DNA from: Roseibium sp.
GTDB taxonomy: Bacteria > Pseudomonadota > Alphaproteobacteria > Rhizobiales > Stappiaceae
DNA length: 64,000 bases
Reading direction: 5' to 3'
NCBI GenBank assembly: GCA_017643925.1
Contig: JAEPML010000005.1
Coordinates: 124,001 to 188,000, forward strand
The position numbers and the translations under genes are program-made. Below are positions 16,661 to 26,696 of the stretch, in pieces. The notes below the pieces were generated by a model. The model was not told the DNA's origin. It did not search any database and saw only the letters and a list, made by a program, of their open reading frames with translations. Each line of letters starts with the position of its first letter. Position 1 is the stretch's first letter.

Positions 16661-17137
16661 ATGAGCCTGGAAAGTGTTCGAGATCATCTGGCCGCAGCCG
16701 CGCCTGACCTTGAAGTCATTGTCACTGAAGACAGCAGCGCGACTGTCGATCTGGCAGCAAAGGCACATGGTGTTGCACCGGGCCAGATCGCCAAGACATT
16801 GTCCTTCCAGGTGAAGGACCGGATCTTCCTCGTCGTCACCCGGGGTGACGCACGCATGGACAACAAGAAAGCCAAGGCCGCTTTTGGCGGCAAGGTGAAG
16901 ATGCTGGGGCTCGACGTGGTTGAGGAATTGACGGGGCATCCCGTAGGTGGCGTCTGCCCCTTCGGCCTCGCCCAACCCCTGTCCGTTTACTGCGATATCT
17001 CCCTGAAGGATTTCGACATCGTCATTCCGGCAGCAGGCGCAACAAACGCCGCAGTGAAGGTCTCGCCTGACCTGATGGCGGATATCACCGGTGCCGAATG
17101 GGTGGATGTATGCCAGGCCCCACCGGAAAGCGCCTAG
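16661..17137 (+). CDS. YbaK/EbsC-family aminoacyl-tRNA deacylase
   Basis: A 158-residue protein with the YbaK/ProX fold: the start MSLESVRDHLAAAAPDLEVI, the conserved Lys in APGQIAKTLSF and the Gly-Gly-Val-Cys-Pro turn in HPVGGVCPFGL. Members hydrolyse mischarged tRNAs such as Cys-tRNA(Pro). The substrate cannot be set by sequence alone, and YeaK/ProXp-type paralogues differ in specificity. ATG at 16661 with GGAA upstream is preferred over a TTG-type start 22 codons earlier. Confidence 0.85.
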   Translation: MSLESVRDHLAAAAPDLEVIVTEDSSATVDLAAKAHGVAPGQIAKTLSFQVKDRIFLVVTRGDARMDNKKAKAAFGGKVKMLGLDVVEELTGHPVGGVCPFGLAQPLSVYCDISLKDFDIVIPAAGATNAAVKVSPDLMADITGAEWVDVCQAPPESA

Positions 17138-17185
17138 GATTCAGAGCCTTCAGCGTCTGACTAATACTGACCGGCCGTGCTTCAG

Positions 17186-18199
17186 TCAGACGCGGTAATA
17201 GTCGCGATACCAGTCGACAAAATTGGCGACGCCTTCCTGAACGGTCGTCTTCGGACGATAGCCCGTCAGGGTCTGCAGGAGATCAGCGTTCGCCCAGGTC
17301 GCCGGCACATCGCCGGGCTGGATCGGCATCAGGTTGCGCTCTGCAGTCCGGCCTGTCGCCGCTTCGATGGCTTCAATGAATTCCGTCAGCTGAACGCAGG
17401 TCGAGTTGCCGATATTGACGACGCGCCAGGGTGCAACCGGTGAGAGACTGTCCCCGTCCGGCACATCCTCGGCTTCCTCGGGCCGCACAGGCACCGCATC
17501 GAGAAGCAAGCGAATGCCTTCCACGAGATCTTCAACATAGGTGAAATCGCGCTTCATGTTGCCGAAATTGTAAACGTCGATCGGCTTGCCTTCGAGGATC
17601 GCCTTGGTGAATTTGAAGAGCGCCATGTCTGGCCGTCCCCACGGTCCGTAGACCGTGAAGAAGCGGAACATGGTGACCGGCAGGTGATAGAGATGGGCAT
17701 AAGAATGCGCCATCGATTCAGTCGCCTTCTTGGTCGCCGCGTAGAAGGACATCTGGTGATCGGCCTTGTCCGTCTCCGTGTAGGGCATTTCGGTGTTGGC
17801 ACCGTAGGCCGAAGACGTCGAGGCAAGCAGCATGTGTTGAGGAGGATGGGCGCGGGCCGCCTCCAGCAGCTCAAACGTGCCGCAAATATTGCTTTCCAGA
17901 TAAGACCGGGGTGCTTCAATCGAATACCGGACACCCGCCTGAGCGGCGAGATGAATGACGTAATCCGGCTTTTCAGATTTGAACAGGGACATCAGCAGGT
18001 CCGGGGCTTCAACCCGGTCATTGATGGCCCGGAAATGCTCATGCTGCAGCAGCATCTGCTGCCGTCTTTCCTTCAGCTTGACGTCATAATAGTCGGTCAT
18101 GGCGTCCAGGCCGATGACACGAAAGCCGTCCGCAAGAAGGCGTGTGCAAAGAAAATAGCCGATAAATCCGGCAGAGCCGGTCACCAAGACGGTTTTCAT
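17186..18199 (-). CDS. NAD-dependent UDP-glucuronate 4-epimerase-like enzyme
   Basis: An extended short-chain dehydrogenase of 337 residues. The NAD motif is MKTVLVTGSAGFIGYFL at the start, and the catalytic Ser-Tyr-Lys set is seen in STSSAYG and FYAATKKATE. MFRFFTVYGPWGRPDMALF and NFGNMKRDFTYVEDLVEGI are characteristic of UDP-glucuronate 4-epimerases, which make UDP-galacturonate for surface polysaccharide. It lies next to the sulfate activation genes on the same strand, 170 bases apart, so a sulfated polysaccharide is a speculative link. ATG at 18199 is preferred; TTG at 18220 is in frame. Confidence 0.88.
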   Translation of the reverse strand: MKTVLVTGSAGFIGYFLCTRLLADGFRVIGLDAMTDYYDVKLKERRQQMLLQHEHFRAINDRVEAPDLLMSLFKSEKPDYVIHLAAQAGVRYSIEAPRSYLESNICGTFELLEAARAHPPQHMLLASTSSAYGANTEMPYTETDKADHQMSFYAATKKATESMAHSYAHLYHLPVTMFRFFTVYGPWGRPDMALFKFTKAILEGKPIDVYNFGNMKRDFTYVEDLVEGIRLLLDAVPVRPEEAEDVPDGDSLSPVAPWRVVNIGNSTCVQLTEFIEAIEAATGRTAERNLMPIQPGDVPATWANADLLQTLTGYRPKTTVQEGVANFVDWYRDYYRV

Positions 18200-18368
18200 G
18201 ATGGTGGCGAAGCCTCTCAAACCCTCAAACGAAACTCCGACCGGTCATAGAAGGGTTCGCTTCGACGGGCAATCACAAAGTCCCCTTGCAGACAATGGAA
18301 ATTGCCGCCGGGAGCATCGGTGCGGCGACCAGGCAAAACCGCCGCTCCAATTCTTCAAGTCGAGAGCC

Positions 18369-20303
18369 CTAGATGCCCTCGCCGTCCGAGGCATAGCTGC
18401 TCAGGAAGCCCCGGTCTCGCAGGTAACGAATGATGTCTTCTGCGACGTCCTCCGGATCCCGGTCGACGTTGCGAATATGGATCTCCGGATTCTCCGGTGC
18501 CTCGTAGGGGCTGTCGATTCCGGTGAAATTCTTGATCTCACCGCGATCCGCCTTGGCGTAAAGTCCTTTCGGATCGCGTTTGCGGCATTCCTCGATCGGC
18601 GTGTCGACAAAGACCTCGATGAACTCCCCTTCACCCATCAGGTCGCGCGCCAATTGACGCTCGGACTGGAAGGGCGAGATGAAGGACACCAGCGTGATCA
18701 TGCCGGCATCGGTGAACAGCTTGGCAACCTCACCGACGCGGCGGATGTTCTCCACCCGGTCGGCATCCGTAAAGCCAAGGTCCTTGTTGAGACCGTGACG
18801 GACATTGTCGCCGTCGAGCGTGTAGGTGTGACGCCCGTCGATATGGAGTTTCTTCTCCACGATCGAGGCAATGGTCGACTTGCCCGATCCGGACAGGCCG
18901 GTGAACCAGAGCACCGCCGGTTTCTGGCCGAGTTTTTCCGAACGTGCCTGACGATCGACGTCGAGCGCCTGCCAGTGAATGTTGCTTGCGCGGCGCAGGG
19001 CAAACCAGATCATGCCCGCGCCAACGGTCGCGTTGGACATGCGGTCGATCAGGATGAAGGAACCGGTGGTGCGATTGGCTTCATACGGATCAAAGGGAAC
19101 GGAAGACGACAAGGCGAAATTGCAAAAGGCAATTTCGTTGAGTTCCAGCGTCTTGCCGGCCACGTGCTCAAACGTGTTGACGTTGATCTTGTGCTTGATC
19201 TCCGAAACGGTCGCGGTCACGGTGCGCGTTCCGATCTTCAGAAGATACGGGCGTCCAGGCAGAAGCGGCTCGTCCGACATCCAGATGACATGGGCCGCGA
19301 ACTGGTCGGCGACATCCGGCCGGTGTGCGGTGGAAGACAGCAGATCCCCGCGGGAAATGTCGATTTCATCTTCCAGCGTGATGGTGACTGCCTCGCCTGC
19401 GCTTGCGGACTGCACTTCACCGCCGGCGCCGATGATCTTTTCTACCTTCGACTGCTTTGCCGGGCCGGCAACCACGAGCTCTTCTCCGACTGCCACGCGG
19501 CCACTGGCGATCGTGCCGGAATACCCCCGGAAGTCGAGGTTTGGACGATTGACCCACTGGACCGGGAAGCGGAACGGTGCCTCGAGGGCATGCTCGCCGA
19601 CTTCCACCGTCTCAAGGTGTTCCAGCAGTGTCGGGCCTGAATACCAGTCCATCTTGTCACCGCTGGAGGTGACATTGTCCCCATAGCGGGCGGACATCGG
19701 AATGGCCTGAAGGGTTTCGAAATCAAAGCCGTTGGCAAAGGTTTCGAACTCCTTGCGGATTTCCTCGAACCGTTCCTGCGAATAGCCGACCAGATCAATC
19801 TTGTTGATGGCCAGCACCACGTGGCGGATGCCCAGGAGAGAAGCGATGAACGCATGCCTGCGGGTCTGGACCATCAGGCCGTTGCGAGCGTCGACAAGCA
19901 GCACGGCAAGGTCCGCCGTCGAGGCGCCGGTTGCCATGTTACGGGTATATTGTTCGTGGCCCGGCGTGTCGGCCACGATGAATTTGCGCTTTTCGGTCGC
20001 GAAGAAGCGGTAGGCCACATCGATGGTGATGCCCTGTTCGCGCTCGGCCTCAAGCCCGTCCACCAGCAGGGCGAGGTCGATCTCTTCACCCACAGTGCCA
20101 TGCTTCTTGGAGTCGCGTTCCAGCGCGGCCAGCTGGTCCTCGAAGATCAGCTTGGTGTCGTAGAGCAGGCGCCCGATCAGGGTCGACTTGCCGTCGTCAA
20201 CGGAGCCGCAGGTCAGGAAGCGCAGCTGGTCCTTGCTTTCCTGGGCGAGAATATAGTCGGTAACAGCGGTTTCGGCCGCTTCCTGGACGTTGGTGATCGT
20301 CAT
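18369..20303 (-). CDS. cysNC: Bifunctional sulfate adenylyltransferase subunit 1 / APS kinase (CysNC)
   Basis: A 644-residue fusion. The N-terminal GTPase (CysN) shows GSVDDGKST at residues 33-41, [12 protein letters not shown] near 111 and NKIDL near 167. An elongation-factor-like middle region follows, then an APS kinase domain with GLSGSGKST at 469-477 and [10 protein letters not shown] near 497. CysN uses GTP hydrolysis to drive formation of APS from sulfate and ATP by CysD; the kinase half makes PAPS. The fused form is common in alphaproteobacteria (NodQ-like). One base separates it from cysD upstream, so the two are co-translated. Confidence 0.96.
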   Translation of the reverse strand: MTITNVQEAAETAVTDYILAQESKDQLRFLTCGSVDDGKSTLIGRLLYDTKLIFEDQLAALERDSKKHGTVGEEIDLALLVDGLEAEREQGITIDVAYRFFATEKRKFIVADTPGHEQYTRNMATGASTADLAVLLVDARNGLMVQTRRHAFIASLLGIRHVVLAINKIDLVGYSQERFEEIRKEFETFANGFDFETLQAIPMSARYGDNVTSSGDKMDWYSGPTLLEHLETVEVGEHALEAPFRFPVQWVNRPNLDFRGYSGTIASGRVAVGEELVVAGPAKQSKVEKIIGAGGEVQSASAGEAVTITLEDEIDISRGDLLSSTAHRPDVADQFAAHVIWMSDEPLLPGRPYLLKIGTRTVTATVSEIKHKINVNTFEHVAGKTLELNEIAFCNFALSSSVPFDPYEANRTTGSFILIDRMSNATVGAGMIWFALRRASNIHWQALDVDRQARSEKLGQKPAVLWFTGLSGSGKSTIASIVEKKLHIDGRHTYTLDGDNVRHGLNKDLGFTDADRVENIRRVGEVAKLFTDAGMITLVSFISPFQSERQLARDLMGEGEFIEVFVDTPIEECRKRDPKGLYAKADRGEIKNFTGIDSPYEAPENPEIHIRNVDRDPEDVAEDIIRYLRDRGFLSSYASDGEGI

Positions 20304-20304
20304 T

Positions 20305-21234
20305 TTAGAAGTACCCTTCCCGCTTTTTCTTCTCCATTGACGCGCTCTCGTCCTTGTCGATCAGGCGGCCCTGACGCTCGGATGTGCGGGCAATCAGCAT
20401 TTCGCGGACAATGGCGGGCAGTGTGTCTGCGTCCGATTCAATCGCTCCGGTCAGCGGATAGCAGCCGAGCGTCCGGAACCGGACAGTCTTTTCTTCGATG
20501 ACTTCGCCGGGTTGGAGTTTCATGCGGTCGTCGTCGACCATGATGAGCATGCCGTCGCGCTGAACCACGGGGCGCTTGGCGGCGAAATAGAGCGGCACCA
20601 TCGGGATGTTTTCCGTCAGAATGTATTGCCAGATGTCCAGCTCGGTCCAGTTGGACAGCGGAAACGCGCGGATGCTCTCGCCCTTTGCCACGCGGGCGTT
20701 GTAAAGGTTCCACAGTTCCGGACGCTGGTTCTTCGGGTCCCAGCCATGATTGGCGTTACGGAACGAGAAAACACGTTCCTTGGCGCGGGACTTTTCCTCG
20801 TCCCGGCGCGCGCCACCGAATGCGGCGTCAAAACCGTATTTGTCGAGCGCCTGCTTCAGTGCCTCGGTCTTCATCACATGGGTATGAACAGATGAGCCGT
20901 GATCGAACGGATTGACGTTTTTCTGCAGGCCTTCCGGGTTGGTATAGACCAGCAGATCAAGACCAAGGCGCTTGGCCGTTTCGTCGCGGAACTGGATCAT
21001 GTCCCGGAACTTCCACGTGGTATCCACGTGCAACAGCGGGAATGGCGGCTTGGACGGGTAGAACGCCTTCATCGCCAGATGCAGCATGACGCCGGAATCC
21101 TTGCCGATGGAATAGAGCATCACCGGATTGGAGAACTCAGCCGCCACTTCGCGGATGATATGGATGCTTTCCGCTTCAAGACGCTTCAGATTGCTGAGGC
21201 GCTCGGGCGTGATCCCGTGAGATTGCATGTTCAT
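20305..21234 (-). CDS. cysD: Sulfate adenylyltransferase subunit 2 (CysD)
   Basis: The PP-loop [13 protein letters not shown] near residue 43 and the C-terminal [14 protein letters not shown], which is near-invariant in CysD, identify the catalytic subunit that adenylates sulfate. At 309 residues it has the usual length. GGAAAAGCGAA before the ATG gives the start. It is the first gene of a cysD-cysNC operon; cysQ lies 69 bases upstream on the same strand and probably belongs to the same transcript. Confidence 0.96.
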   Translation of the reverse strand: MNMQSHGITPERLSNLKRLEAESIHIIREVAAEFSNPVMLYSIGKDSGVMLHLAMKAFYPSKPPFPLLHVDTTWKFRDMIQFRDETAKRLGLDLLVYTNPEGLQKNVNPFDHGSSVHTHVMKTEALKQALDKYGFDAAFGGARRDEEKSRAKERVFSFRNANHGWDPKNQRPELWNLYNARVAKGESIRAFPLSNWTELDIWQYILTENIPMVPLYFAAKRPVVQRDGMLIMVDDDRMKLQPGEVIEEKTVRFRTLGCYPLTGAIESDADTLPAIVREMLIARTSERQGRLIDKDESASMEKKKREGYF

Positions 21235-21303
21235 TTCGCTTTTCCGTTAGACCGGCAACCGGCCATTTTCGATTTCATCAGCTCGTATTTGGGAGCCGCA
21301 GTT

Positions 21304-22134
21304 TCAGGCGGCAGGTGCCAGGTCCGGGAGAAGAGACCGGCAACTGACCGCGATAAAGTGAGGATTTCTCAGATCGTCCTTGGTGGCGTTTTCCGGCACG
21401 CGGTAGACAAAGTCCTCGCCGCTTTCTGCCAGGACCACACTGCCCCCTGCCGCGCGCACGACAGCATCTCCTGCAGCAATATCCCACTGCATGGTCGGCG
21501 CCAGTCTCGGGTAGAGATCGGCCTTGCCGGAGGCCACCCAGCACAGTTTAAGCGACGAGCCGACCGACAGCTGCTCAGTCACATTCAGCCGCGCAATCAG
21601 CGCAGCAGTTTCTTCCGAAAGATGGGAGCGGCTGGCCAGCACACTCAAGCCATTGGCGGGAACCGCGCGGACAGCTATGGGCTGAACATCTTTCACCGCG
21701 CCTTCGGAAATGCTGCCCCGAAAGGCCTTTGAACCAGTCGACGAAATGCCACCCCAGTAAATCTCGCCCAGCGCGGGTGCGGCCACGACACCGAAAGTCG
21801 GATTGCCGTCTTCCACAAGGGCAATATTGACCGTGAACTCCCCGTTTTTCTTCAGAAATTCCTTTGTTCCGTCGAGCGGATCGACCAGGAAATATTTTGG
21901 GCCTGCTTCAGGCAGGTCTCCGGCCTCGACAGACTCCTCCGCAACAACGGGCACATCCGGAAACCGTTCGCGAAGCCCCGCCAGGATAACCTTTTCGGCG
22001 GCGGCATCGGCCTTGGTCACCGGCGAGCCGTCTGCCTTGTTCTCAACCTCGAAAGGTTCAGAATAGATTTTCAAGATCTCCTCGCCAGCGCGGATCGCAA
22101 GCCGGGTCAAAAAGGATATCTGTTCTTCCGTCAT
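21304..22134 (-). CDS. cysQ: 3'(2'),5'-bisphosphate nucleotidase CysQ
   Basis: A 276-residue inositol-monophosphatase-family enzyme. Metal-binding motifs are the Glu pair in VVAEES, DPLDGTKEF near residue 86 and WDIAAGDAVVRAAGG near the C-terminus. CysQ removes the 3'-phosphate from PAP (and PAPS), recycling the by-product of sulfate reduction or sulfotransfer. Its place just ahead of cysD-cysNC fits. The ATG at 22134 has GAGG upstream; a frame reaches 22170 without a better site. Confidence 0.93.
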   Translation of the reverse strand: MTEEQISFLTRLAIRAGEEILKIYSEPFEVENKADGSPVTKADAAAEKVILAGLRERFPDVPVVAEESVEAGDLPEAGPKYFLVDPLDGTKEFLKKNGEFTVNIALVEDGNPTFGVVAAPALGEIYWGGISSTGSKAFRGSISEGAVKDVQPIAVRAVPANGLSVLASRSHLSEETAALIARLNVTEQLSVGSSLKLCWVASGKADLYPRLAPTMQWDIAAGDAVVRAAGGSVVLAESGEDFVYRVPENATKDDLRNPHFIAVSCRSLLPDLAPAA

Positions 22135-22439
22135 CAACGCCTCGATTTGCACGCTTCCATGGGAAACCATGCGTGATTTTCGTGTCTGGCTTGCCCGTAA
22201 ATAAACGAAAGAATGTGTATCAATTCAAGGAATGGCGTTCCACGAAAACTCGCGAAAAGAAAACGGTCAATTTCATATGCCCCCGCATAAGGGGTTTTGT
22301 TTCGCATCACAAGCGAGGCAGACTCCGTAAAACTACGCGAGTCTGCGTACAGATTCACGGATTGGCAACGTCTTTGCTGCTAATTTGCAGGTGAAGGGCA
22401 CCCTTGCCCGCGAACAAATGAGTAGATGTGAGACTGAAA
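22135..22439. other. Intergenic region with a hairpin
   Basis: About 300 bases between divergent cysQ and the PilZ gene. A strong stem-loop lies at 22318-22346 (GCAGACTCCGTA paired with TACG-C-GAGTCTGC, one bulge). It has no following T run, so it may be a leader structure of the PilZ mRNA rather than a terminator. A short CCCC/GGGG-TTTTG hairpin lies at 22281-22299. Confidence 0.4.
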
Positions 22440-22943
22440 ATGTCTGAGGCACTCCCAGAGCCGCAGAACCCTGCATCAGCTGATGTGACGGAGTTTCCGG
22501 ATCGTCAGAAACGCGCCCGCGTGTTCAAGAAAGGCAAAATGGTTTTTCAGAATGGCCTGAGATCCATTCCCTGCATGGTGCGCAATATCTCCGACGGCGG
22601 AGCGATGCTGGAGTTTGAAACCGCCTTTATTCTGCCCAAGGAATTCGACCTCCACATCGATCTTGAAGATTTTGAGGTGACCTGCGAGCGGCGCTGGGAA
22701 AAAGGCCTGCGCTGCGGCGTTATGTTTATCGGCGAAAAGCGCTATAGCAGTGCCCAGAGGGCGCAGGTTCTGAAAACCTCGGAAGAGGCGCTCAAACAGG
22801 AAGTTGACGATCGCCAGGAAACGGTCGACGGCTTCTTCTCGCGCCGGCGCTCCGGTGACACGCGGCGGACCGTGGAGTATCCGCAGCCGGCCCGCCCGGC
22901 GCGCCCGTCCGGTGGCAAACCCGGTTTTGGCAAGCGCCGCTAG
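22440..22943 (+). CDS. PilZ-domain protein (putative c-di-GMP binder)
   Basis: A 167-residue protein with a central PilZ-like region (FKKGKMVFQNGLRSIPCMV, then NISDGGAMLEFE, then GLRCGVMFIGE). The D/N-x-S-x-x-G part is clear (NISDGG). The upstream arginines that contact c-di-GMP would be in DRQKRARVF, so binding is plausible but not certain. The C-terminal 45 residues are rich in Pro, Arg and Gly and look disordered. The start could be ATG 22440 or GTG 22428; neither has a strong binding site. Confidence 0.75.
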   Translation: MSEALPEPQNPASADVTEFPDRQKRARVFKKGKMVFQNGLRSIPCMVRNISDGGAMLEFETAFILPKEFDLHIDLEDFEVTCERRWEKGLRCGVMFIGEKRYSSAQRAQVLKTSEEALKQEVDDRQETVDGFFSRRRSGDTRRTVEYPQPARPARPSGGKPGFGKRR

Positions 22944-23066
22944 TCCAGCGCTCAAGACTTCCGACTTCTCCAGAAGCAAACAGTCCCGTCCCGGCCTAGA
23001 GCCGGGACTATACGTTGCCGTTCATTTTTTCGGTTACTTTCGCGCTGTCAGGCGATCCGACACACC

Positions 23067-23663
23067 TCAGGCCGCGACATTCTCCCGTTCAGCCGTTCGC
23101 GTAGCCGCAGGACGATCCTTGCACCGCATGACCCAATCCCGGATGGCCTGATTGTCCGGTATGAATTCTGGCATCCACATGAAAGGACTGCTGCAGAGCA
23201 GATCTGCGGCTGAGTAACGGTCCCCCAGAAGGTAGGGCTGTTTCTCAAGGCATTCCGCCAAGCGTGCAACCATGGCATCGTAGTCGCGAAAAGTCGCCTC
23301 GAAGGCAGGGTGGGACAGTTTCGTCCAGTGCAGCACGAGCACGGGCTCCATCACACCCTGATAGTAGAAGAGCCAAGACAGATAGTCACCCCGCCCCGGT
23401 TCTCCCTCGATCGGACCAAGTCCGGCTTCAGGGAACTTGTCGGTGAGATAGAGCGCAATGGCACCGCGCTCGCGGACCTTTTCATCCCCGTCAACGAGAT
23501 AAGGCACCTTCTTTTCCGGATGTGGATTGTCCGGGTCCGGGCCGCCTGTGCCGTCGTGGCGCGGGATCGAGACTTCCCGGATTTCAACGTCGGCACCGAG
23601 TTCGTCGACCAGCGTTGTGATGGAAGAGGAACGGCTGTTCGGGGAATGGTACAAAGTTATCAT
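23067..23663 (-). CDS. Glutathione S-transferase family protein
   Basis: A 198-residue GST-like protein. The thioredoxin-fold half begins MITLYHSPNSRSSSITTLVDE and has the cis-proline in KKVPYLVDGDEKV. The helical half contains YLLGDRYSAADLLCSSPFMWM, the conserved N-capping Asp motif. The substrate is not known, and it is not of the maleylacetoacetate isomerase type. AGGAG 8 bases upstream of the ATG fixes the start. It is divergent from a WYL regulator 69 bases away, which probably controls it. Confidence 0.85.
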   Translation of the reverse strand: MITLYHSPNSRSSSITTLVDELGADVEIREVSIPRHDGTGGPDPDNPHPEKKVPYLVDGDEKVRERGAIALYLTDKFPEAGLGPIEGEPGRGDYLSWLFYYQGVMEPVLVLHWTKLSHPAFEATFRDYDAMVARLAECLEKQPYLLGDRYSAADLLCSSPFMWMPEFIPDNQAIRDWVMRCKDRPAATRTAERENVAA

Positions 23664-23732
23664 GGCAATTCTCCTTTCGGTCTGTCCTCGATGGGTATAG
23701 CCTGCCCCTACTGACAATTTACGGCAGGATCC

Positions 23733-24446
23733 ATGGCTCGTACCGACCGACTGATGCGCCTGATGGACACGATCAGACGCCTTCCCCAACCCGTGACCGC
23801 AGAGCGCCTAGCCTCGGAATCCGGTGTTTCTCGGCGACAGCTCTATCGGGACATTGCAACGCTGCGTGCCGGAGGCGCGCTCATCGACGGGGCTGCAGGC
23901 GTCGGATACACGCTGACGGAAGACCCCGCCCTACCGCCTCACAGCTTCACGCGCCTGGAGATCGAAGCCCTCGCCCTGGCCGTCAGCAGCCTGGAGCAGA
24001 TCTCGGATGAGGTTCTGGCCGACGCTGCCGCCAATGCGATGGCCCGGATCATCGCGACCCTGCCCGATCGACAGGCGCGACAGGCCATGCATACCGTCAT
24101 GCGGACCTGGCGACGAAAGGACGAGCGACCACCCGTCCGCATTGACATGGACCTGCTCAGGGAAGCCATGTGGGAAGAATTCAGCCTTCTCATCACCTAT
24201 CGGGACCTGCACGGCAATCTGACCAGCCGCGTTATCTGGCCGCTTGGCATGTCCTATGGAGAAGAGACAATTTTGCTGCTGGCGCATTGCCGGTTACGCG
24301 GAGATTTCCGGCACTTTCACGTGAGCCGCATCGAAACCATGCATCGTCATTCGGAAAACTTCCGACCGAAGCGCGTGGGACTGTTGAGGGACTATGTCGC
24401 GATGCGCCGGGCAGAGCTCTCCAACACAAGCGAAGCCGCAGGCTAA
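23733..24446 (+). CDS. YafY-type HTH/WYL transcriptional regulator
   Basis: The 237-residue protein has an N-terminal helix-turn-helix of the DeoR/HTH_11 type (RLASESGVSRRQLYRDIATL, residues 25-44) and a WYL-like domain from about residue 130 (LLITYRDLHGNLTSRVIWPL, then ILLLAHCRLRGDFRHFHVSRI). Such YafY-type regulators respond to unknown small ligands. The divergent GST gene shares its promoter region and is the likely target. Confidence 0.88.
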   Translation: MARTDRLMRLMDTIRRLPQPVTAERLASESGVSRRQLYRDIATLRAGGALIDGAAGVGYTLTEDPALPPHSFTRLEIEALALAVSSLEQISDEVLADAAANAMARIIATLPDRQARQAMHTVMRTWRRKDERPPVRIDMDLLREAMWEEFSLLITYRDLHGNLTSRVIWPLGMSYGEETILLLAHCRLRGDFRHFHVSRIETMHRHSENFRPKRVGLLRDYVAMRRAELSNTSEAAG

Positions 24447-24489
24447 AGCCCTGGCAACGGAGGATGGCAGGACCGGCAAGAAGCCCGTG

Positions 24490-26412
24490 TTATCCCCGAT
24501 CGTCCAGATAGGACTGCGCAGCCGCCCTGGTTTCGTAGATATGCGCCGGTCCCCTCAGGGTCTCGCCAAGTTTCAGCCTCATGAATGCCGACCCCGAATA
24601 CCGGGTCACCGTTCCATAGAAGCGCTCCTGCAGACCTGCAACCATCTCGGCATAGGCGTTTGCAACATCGTCATCCAGGTGAAAACCGTCATAGTTGACG
24701 ATGACATCCACACGGTTCGCCAGCGGACCGCATACCTTTTCGACCTGGTCCCGGACCTGGATGACCTCTTCCTCGGACCGGATGCGCATCTTCTCGAAGT
24801 TGATGAACAACCGCCCGGTCGGCTCGTCCAGCGCGATCCGCTCGGGCATATCCAAATGCAGGAGCTCACGCCGAAGATCCATCGAACCATCGGCAAACAA
24901 ACGGGCATCCATCTCCTGGATTTCACCCATGACCGGCGTGAAGCCCATATGAGCCAGGATGTCCCGCTCCAGATCGACCCCCGGAGCCACTTCGGTCAGC
25001 ACCAGCCCATCCTTTTCCAGACGGAATACGCAACGCTCGGTGACGTAAAGCACCGGTTGTCCAAGACGGGCTGCCCGCTTGCCGGCGAAAGTGATCTGTT
25101 CAACGTTGGACAGGAACTTGTGCGCTTCGCCCTCCTGCTTGATCTCGAGTTTCCCGCCCTCGAAACTGACATGCAGCCCCTTGGCGGTGAATGTGCCGGC
25201 AAAGACCAATGACTTGGCATTCTGGCTGATGTTGATGAAACCGCCGGCCCCGGCGAGCCTTGGGCCGAAGCGTGAGACATTGACGTTCCCGTGCGCATCG
25301 GCCTGCGCCAGCCCCAGGCACGCCATGTCGAGCCCGCCCCCGTCATAGAAATCGAACTGGGAATTCTGGGGAATGACCGCGTCGACATCAACTGCAGCAC
25401 CAAAGTCGAGGCCGGACGCGGGCTGGCCGCCGATCACGCCGGGTTCCGCCGTCAGGGTGACATGATCGAGAATGCCTTCCTCGGCCGCAACCGCCGCCAC
25501 CCCTTCCGGCATGCCGATGCCCAGATTGATGACACCGTTTACCGGCAATTCGAACGCGCAGCGCCGGGCAATCACCTTGCGCGGCCCAAGCGTCATGGCC
25601 GGGATTTCGCCGGATGGCGGACGAATGCGGTTGGTGAAGGCATGCGAAAAGGCGGTCTTGTAAGTCTGCATGTGGTTTTCGGGCCGGGCCACGACCACTG
25701 CATCCACCAGGATGCCCGGGATATGGACGTCACGTGCTGCCAGGCTGCGGCCGCGGGCGAGGCGTTCCACCTGGACAATCACGACCCCGCCGGCATTTTT
25801 CACGGCCATTGCCTGGGCAAGATTGTCGATCACGAGGGCTTCGCGTTCCATGGTGATGTTGCCGGCTTCGTCGGCCGTCGTCCCGCGCAGCAGGGCAACC
25901 GTCAGTTTGGGCGCGGGGTAAAACAGCACCTCCTCGCCATTCAGCTCCTTCAGTTCAACCTGCGCCTCTGTCGAGATGTCGTTGACGGCACCGCCGCCCT
26001 GGCGCGGGTCGACAAATGTCTCCAGGCCGACCTTCGACAGCATCCCCGGCTTGCCGGCTGCGGCGTCCCGGTAAAGCTGGCTGATGCAGCCCTGCGGCAG
26101 GTTCCAGCCCTTGATATGACCGTCCACAGCAAGTTTCGCGACCTGCGGGATCAGCCCCCAATGTCCACCGACCACCTGTTTCAGCAATCCCTTGTGTCCC
26201 AGGCGGTTGAGGCCCCGGTCCTTGCCGTCCCCCTGCCCGGCTGCAAAGACAAGAGAAAGATCCCTGGGTGTGCCATGTGCCAGGAAGCGCGCTTCGACGG
26301 CCGCCAGCAATTCATCCGGCACCCCGATACCGACAAAACCGGATGTGGTGACAGTATCACCATCCTTGATCAAAGCCGCCGCATCTGCCGCCGAGACCAC
26401 TTTGCGCCGCAT
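24490..26412 (-). CDS. Fused acyl-CoA:acetate/3-ketoacid CoA-transferase
   Basis: A 640-residue protein with the alpha and beta CoA-transferase domains in one chain. The start MRRKVVSAADAAALIKDGDTV and GFVGIGVPDELL are typical of the alpha half; the second half has GVINLGIGMPEGVA and TAEPGVIGGQPASG with the probable catalytic Glu. Family members (propionate CoA-transferase type) move CoA between short-chain or oxo acids. The last 100 residues form an extra domain (FINFEKMRIRSEEEV onward) usual for this long group. GGGAGGAG 8 bases before ATG 26412 sets the start. Confidence 0.9.
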   Translation of the reverse strand: MRRKVVSAADAAALIKDGDTVTTSGFVGIGVPDELLAAVEARFLAHGTPRDLSLVFAAGQGDGKDRGLNRLGHKGLLKQVVGGHWGLIPQVAKLAVDGHIKGWNLPQGCISQLYRDAAAGKPGMLSKVGLETFVDPRQGGGAVNDISTEAQVELKELNGEEVLFYPAPKLTVALLRGTTADEAGNITMEREALVIDNLAQAMAVKNAGGVVIVQVERLARGRSLAARDVHIPGILVDAVVVARPENHMQTYKTAFSHAFTNRIRPPSGEIPAMTLGPRKVIARRCAFELPVNGVINLGIGMPEGVAAVAAEEGILDHVTLTAEPGVIGGQPASGLDFGAAVDVDAVIPQNSQFDFYDGGGLDMACLGLAQADAHGNVNVSRFGPRLAGAGGFINISQNAKSLVFAGTFTAKGLHVSFEGGKLEIKQEGEAHKFLSNVEQITFAGKRAARLGQPVLYVTERCVFRLEKDGLVLTEVAPGVDLERDILAHMGFTPVMGEIQEMDARLFADGSMDLRRELLHLDMPERIALDEPTGRLFINFEKMRIRSEEEVIQVRDQVEKVCGPLANRVDVIVNYDGFHLDDDVANAYAEMVAGLQERFYGTVTRYSGSAFMRLKLGETLRGPAHIYETRAAAQSYLDDRG

Positions 26413-26552
26413 GTAGACCACTCCTCCCGATGTTTTTTCACATCTTGGAACGGATTGGGTTGAAACGTCTAGGGGAGGTCCTGCGAACAGGATCGTCAAA
26501 AGGGACTATGGCCGACGATCACGGCGCGGCGTCATGCGGCCCCGGCACAAAC

Positions 26553-26581
26553 AAAAAGGGTGCCGGTTTTCACCAGCACCC
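26553..26581 (-). terminator. Rho-independent terminator of an unannotated minus-strand transcript
   Basis: Minus-strand stem GGGTGCTGGT/ACCGGCACCC (10 positions, one mismatch) with loop GAAA, followed by five T. It is not downstream of any long gene: the nearest upstream minus-strand gene ends 560 bases away at 27145. It therefore points to a short transcript in 26.55-26.95 kb. Confidence 0.75.
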
Positions 26582-26586
26582 CCCTG

Positions 26587-26673
26587 TTACAGAGTTAAGA
26601 CACTTGTTTTTGCGGAACTGCCCAAGAGCCGGACTGCAAAATCGATCTTGATCTCCGTGACCGCCAGCCCCAT
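26587..26673 (-). CDS. Candidate 28-residue micro-ORF B
   Basis: ATG at 26673 is preceded by AAAGG at the right distance (8 bases). The frame gives MGLAVTEIKIDFAVRLLG and ten more residues, and stops 5 bases before the terminator stem. The tight fit of binding site, frame and terminator is the evidence; I do not recognise the peptide. It could equally be chance within a structured RNA. Confidence 0.4.
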   Translation of the reverse strand: MGLAVTEIKIDFAVRLLGSSAKTSVLTL

Positions 26674-26696
26674 TTCTGGAACCTTTGGCCGTGGCG

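Noticed and set aside
18198-19640. A 480-residue plus-strand frame opposite cysNC
   Set aside because: Shadow of cysNC; no motifs and no ribosome binding site.
23067-23663. The GST-like protein as the missing maleylacetoacetate isomerase
   Set aside because: The N-terminal active-site text (NSRSSSI) does not match the Ser-Ser-Cys-type motif of that enzyme, and the gene is far from hmgA.
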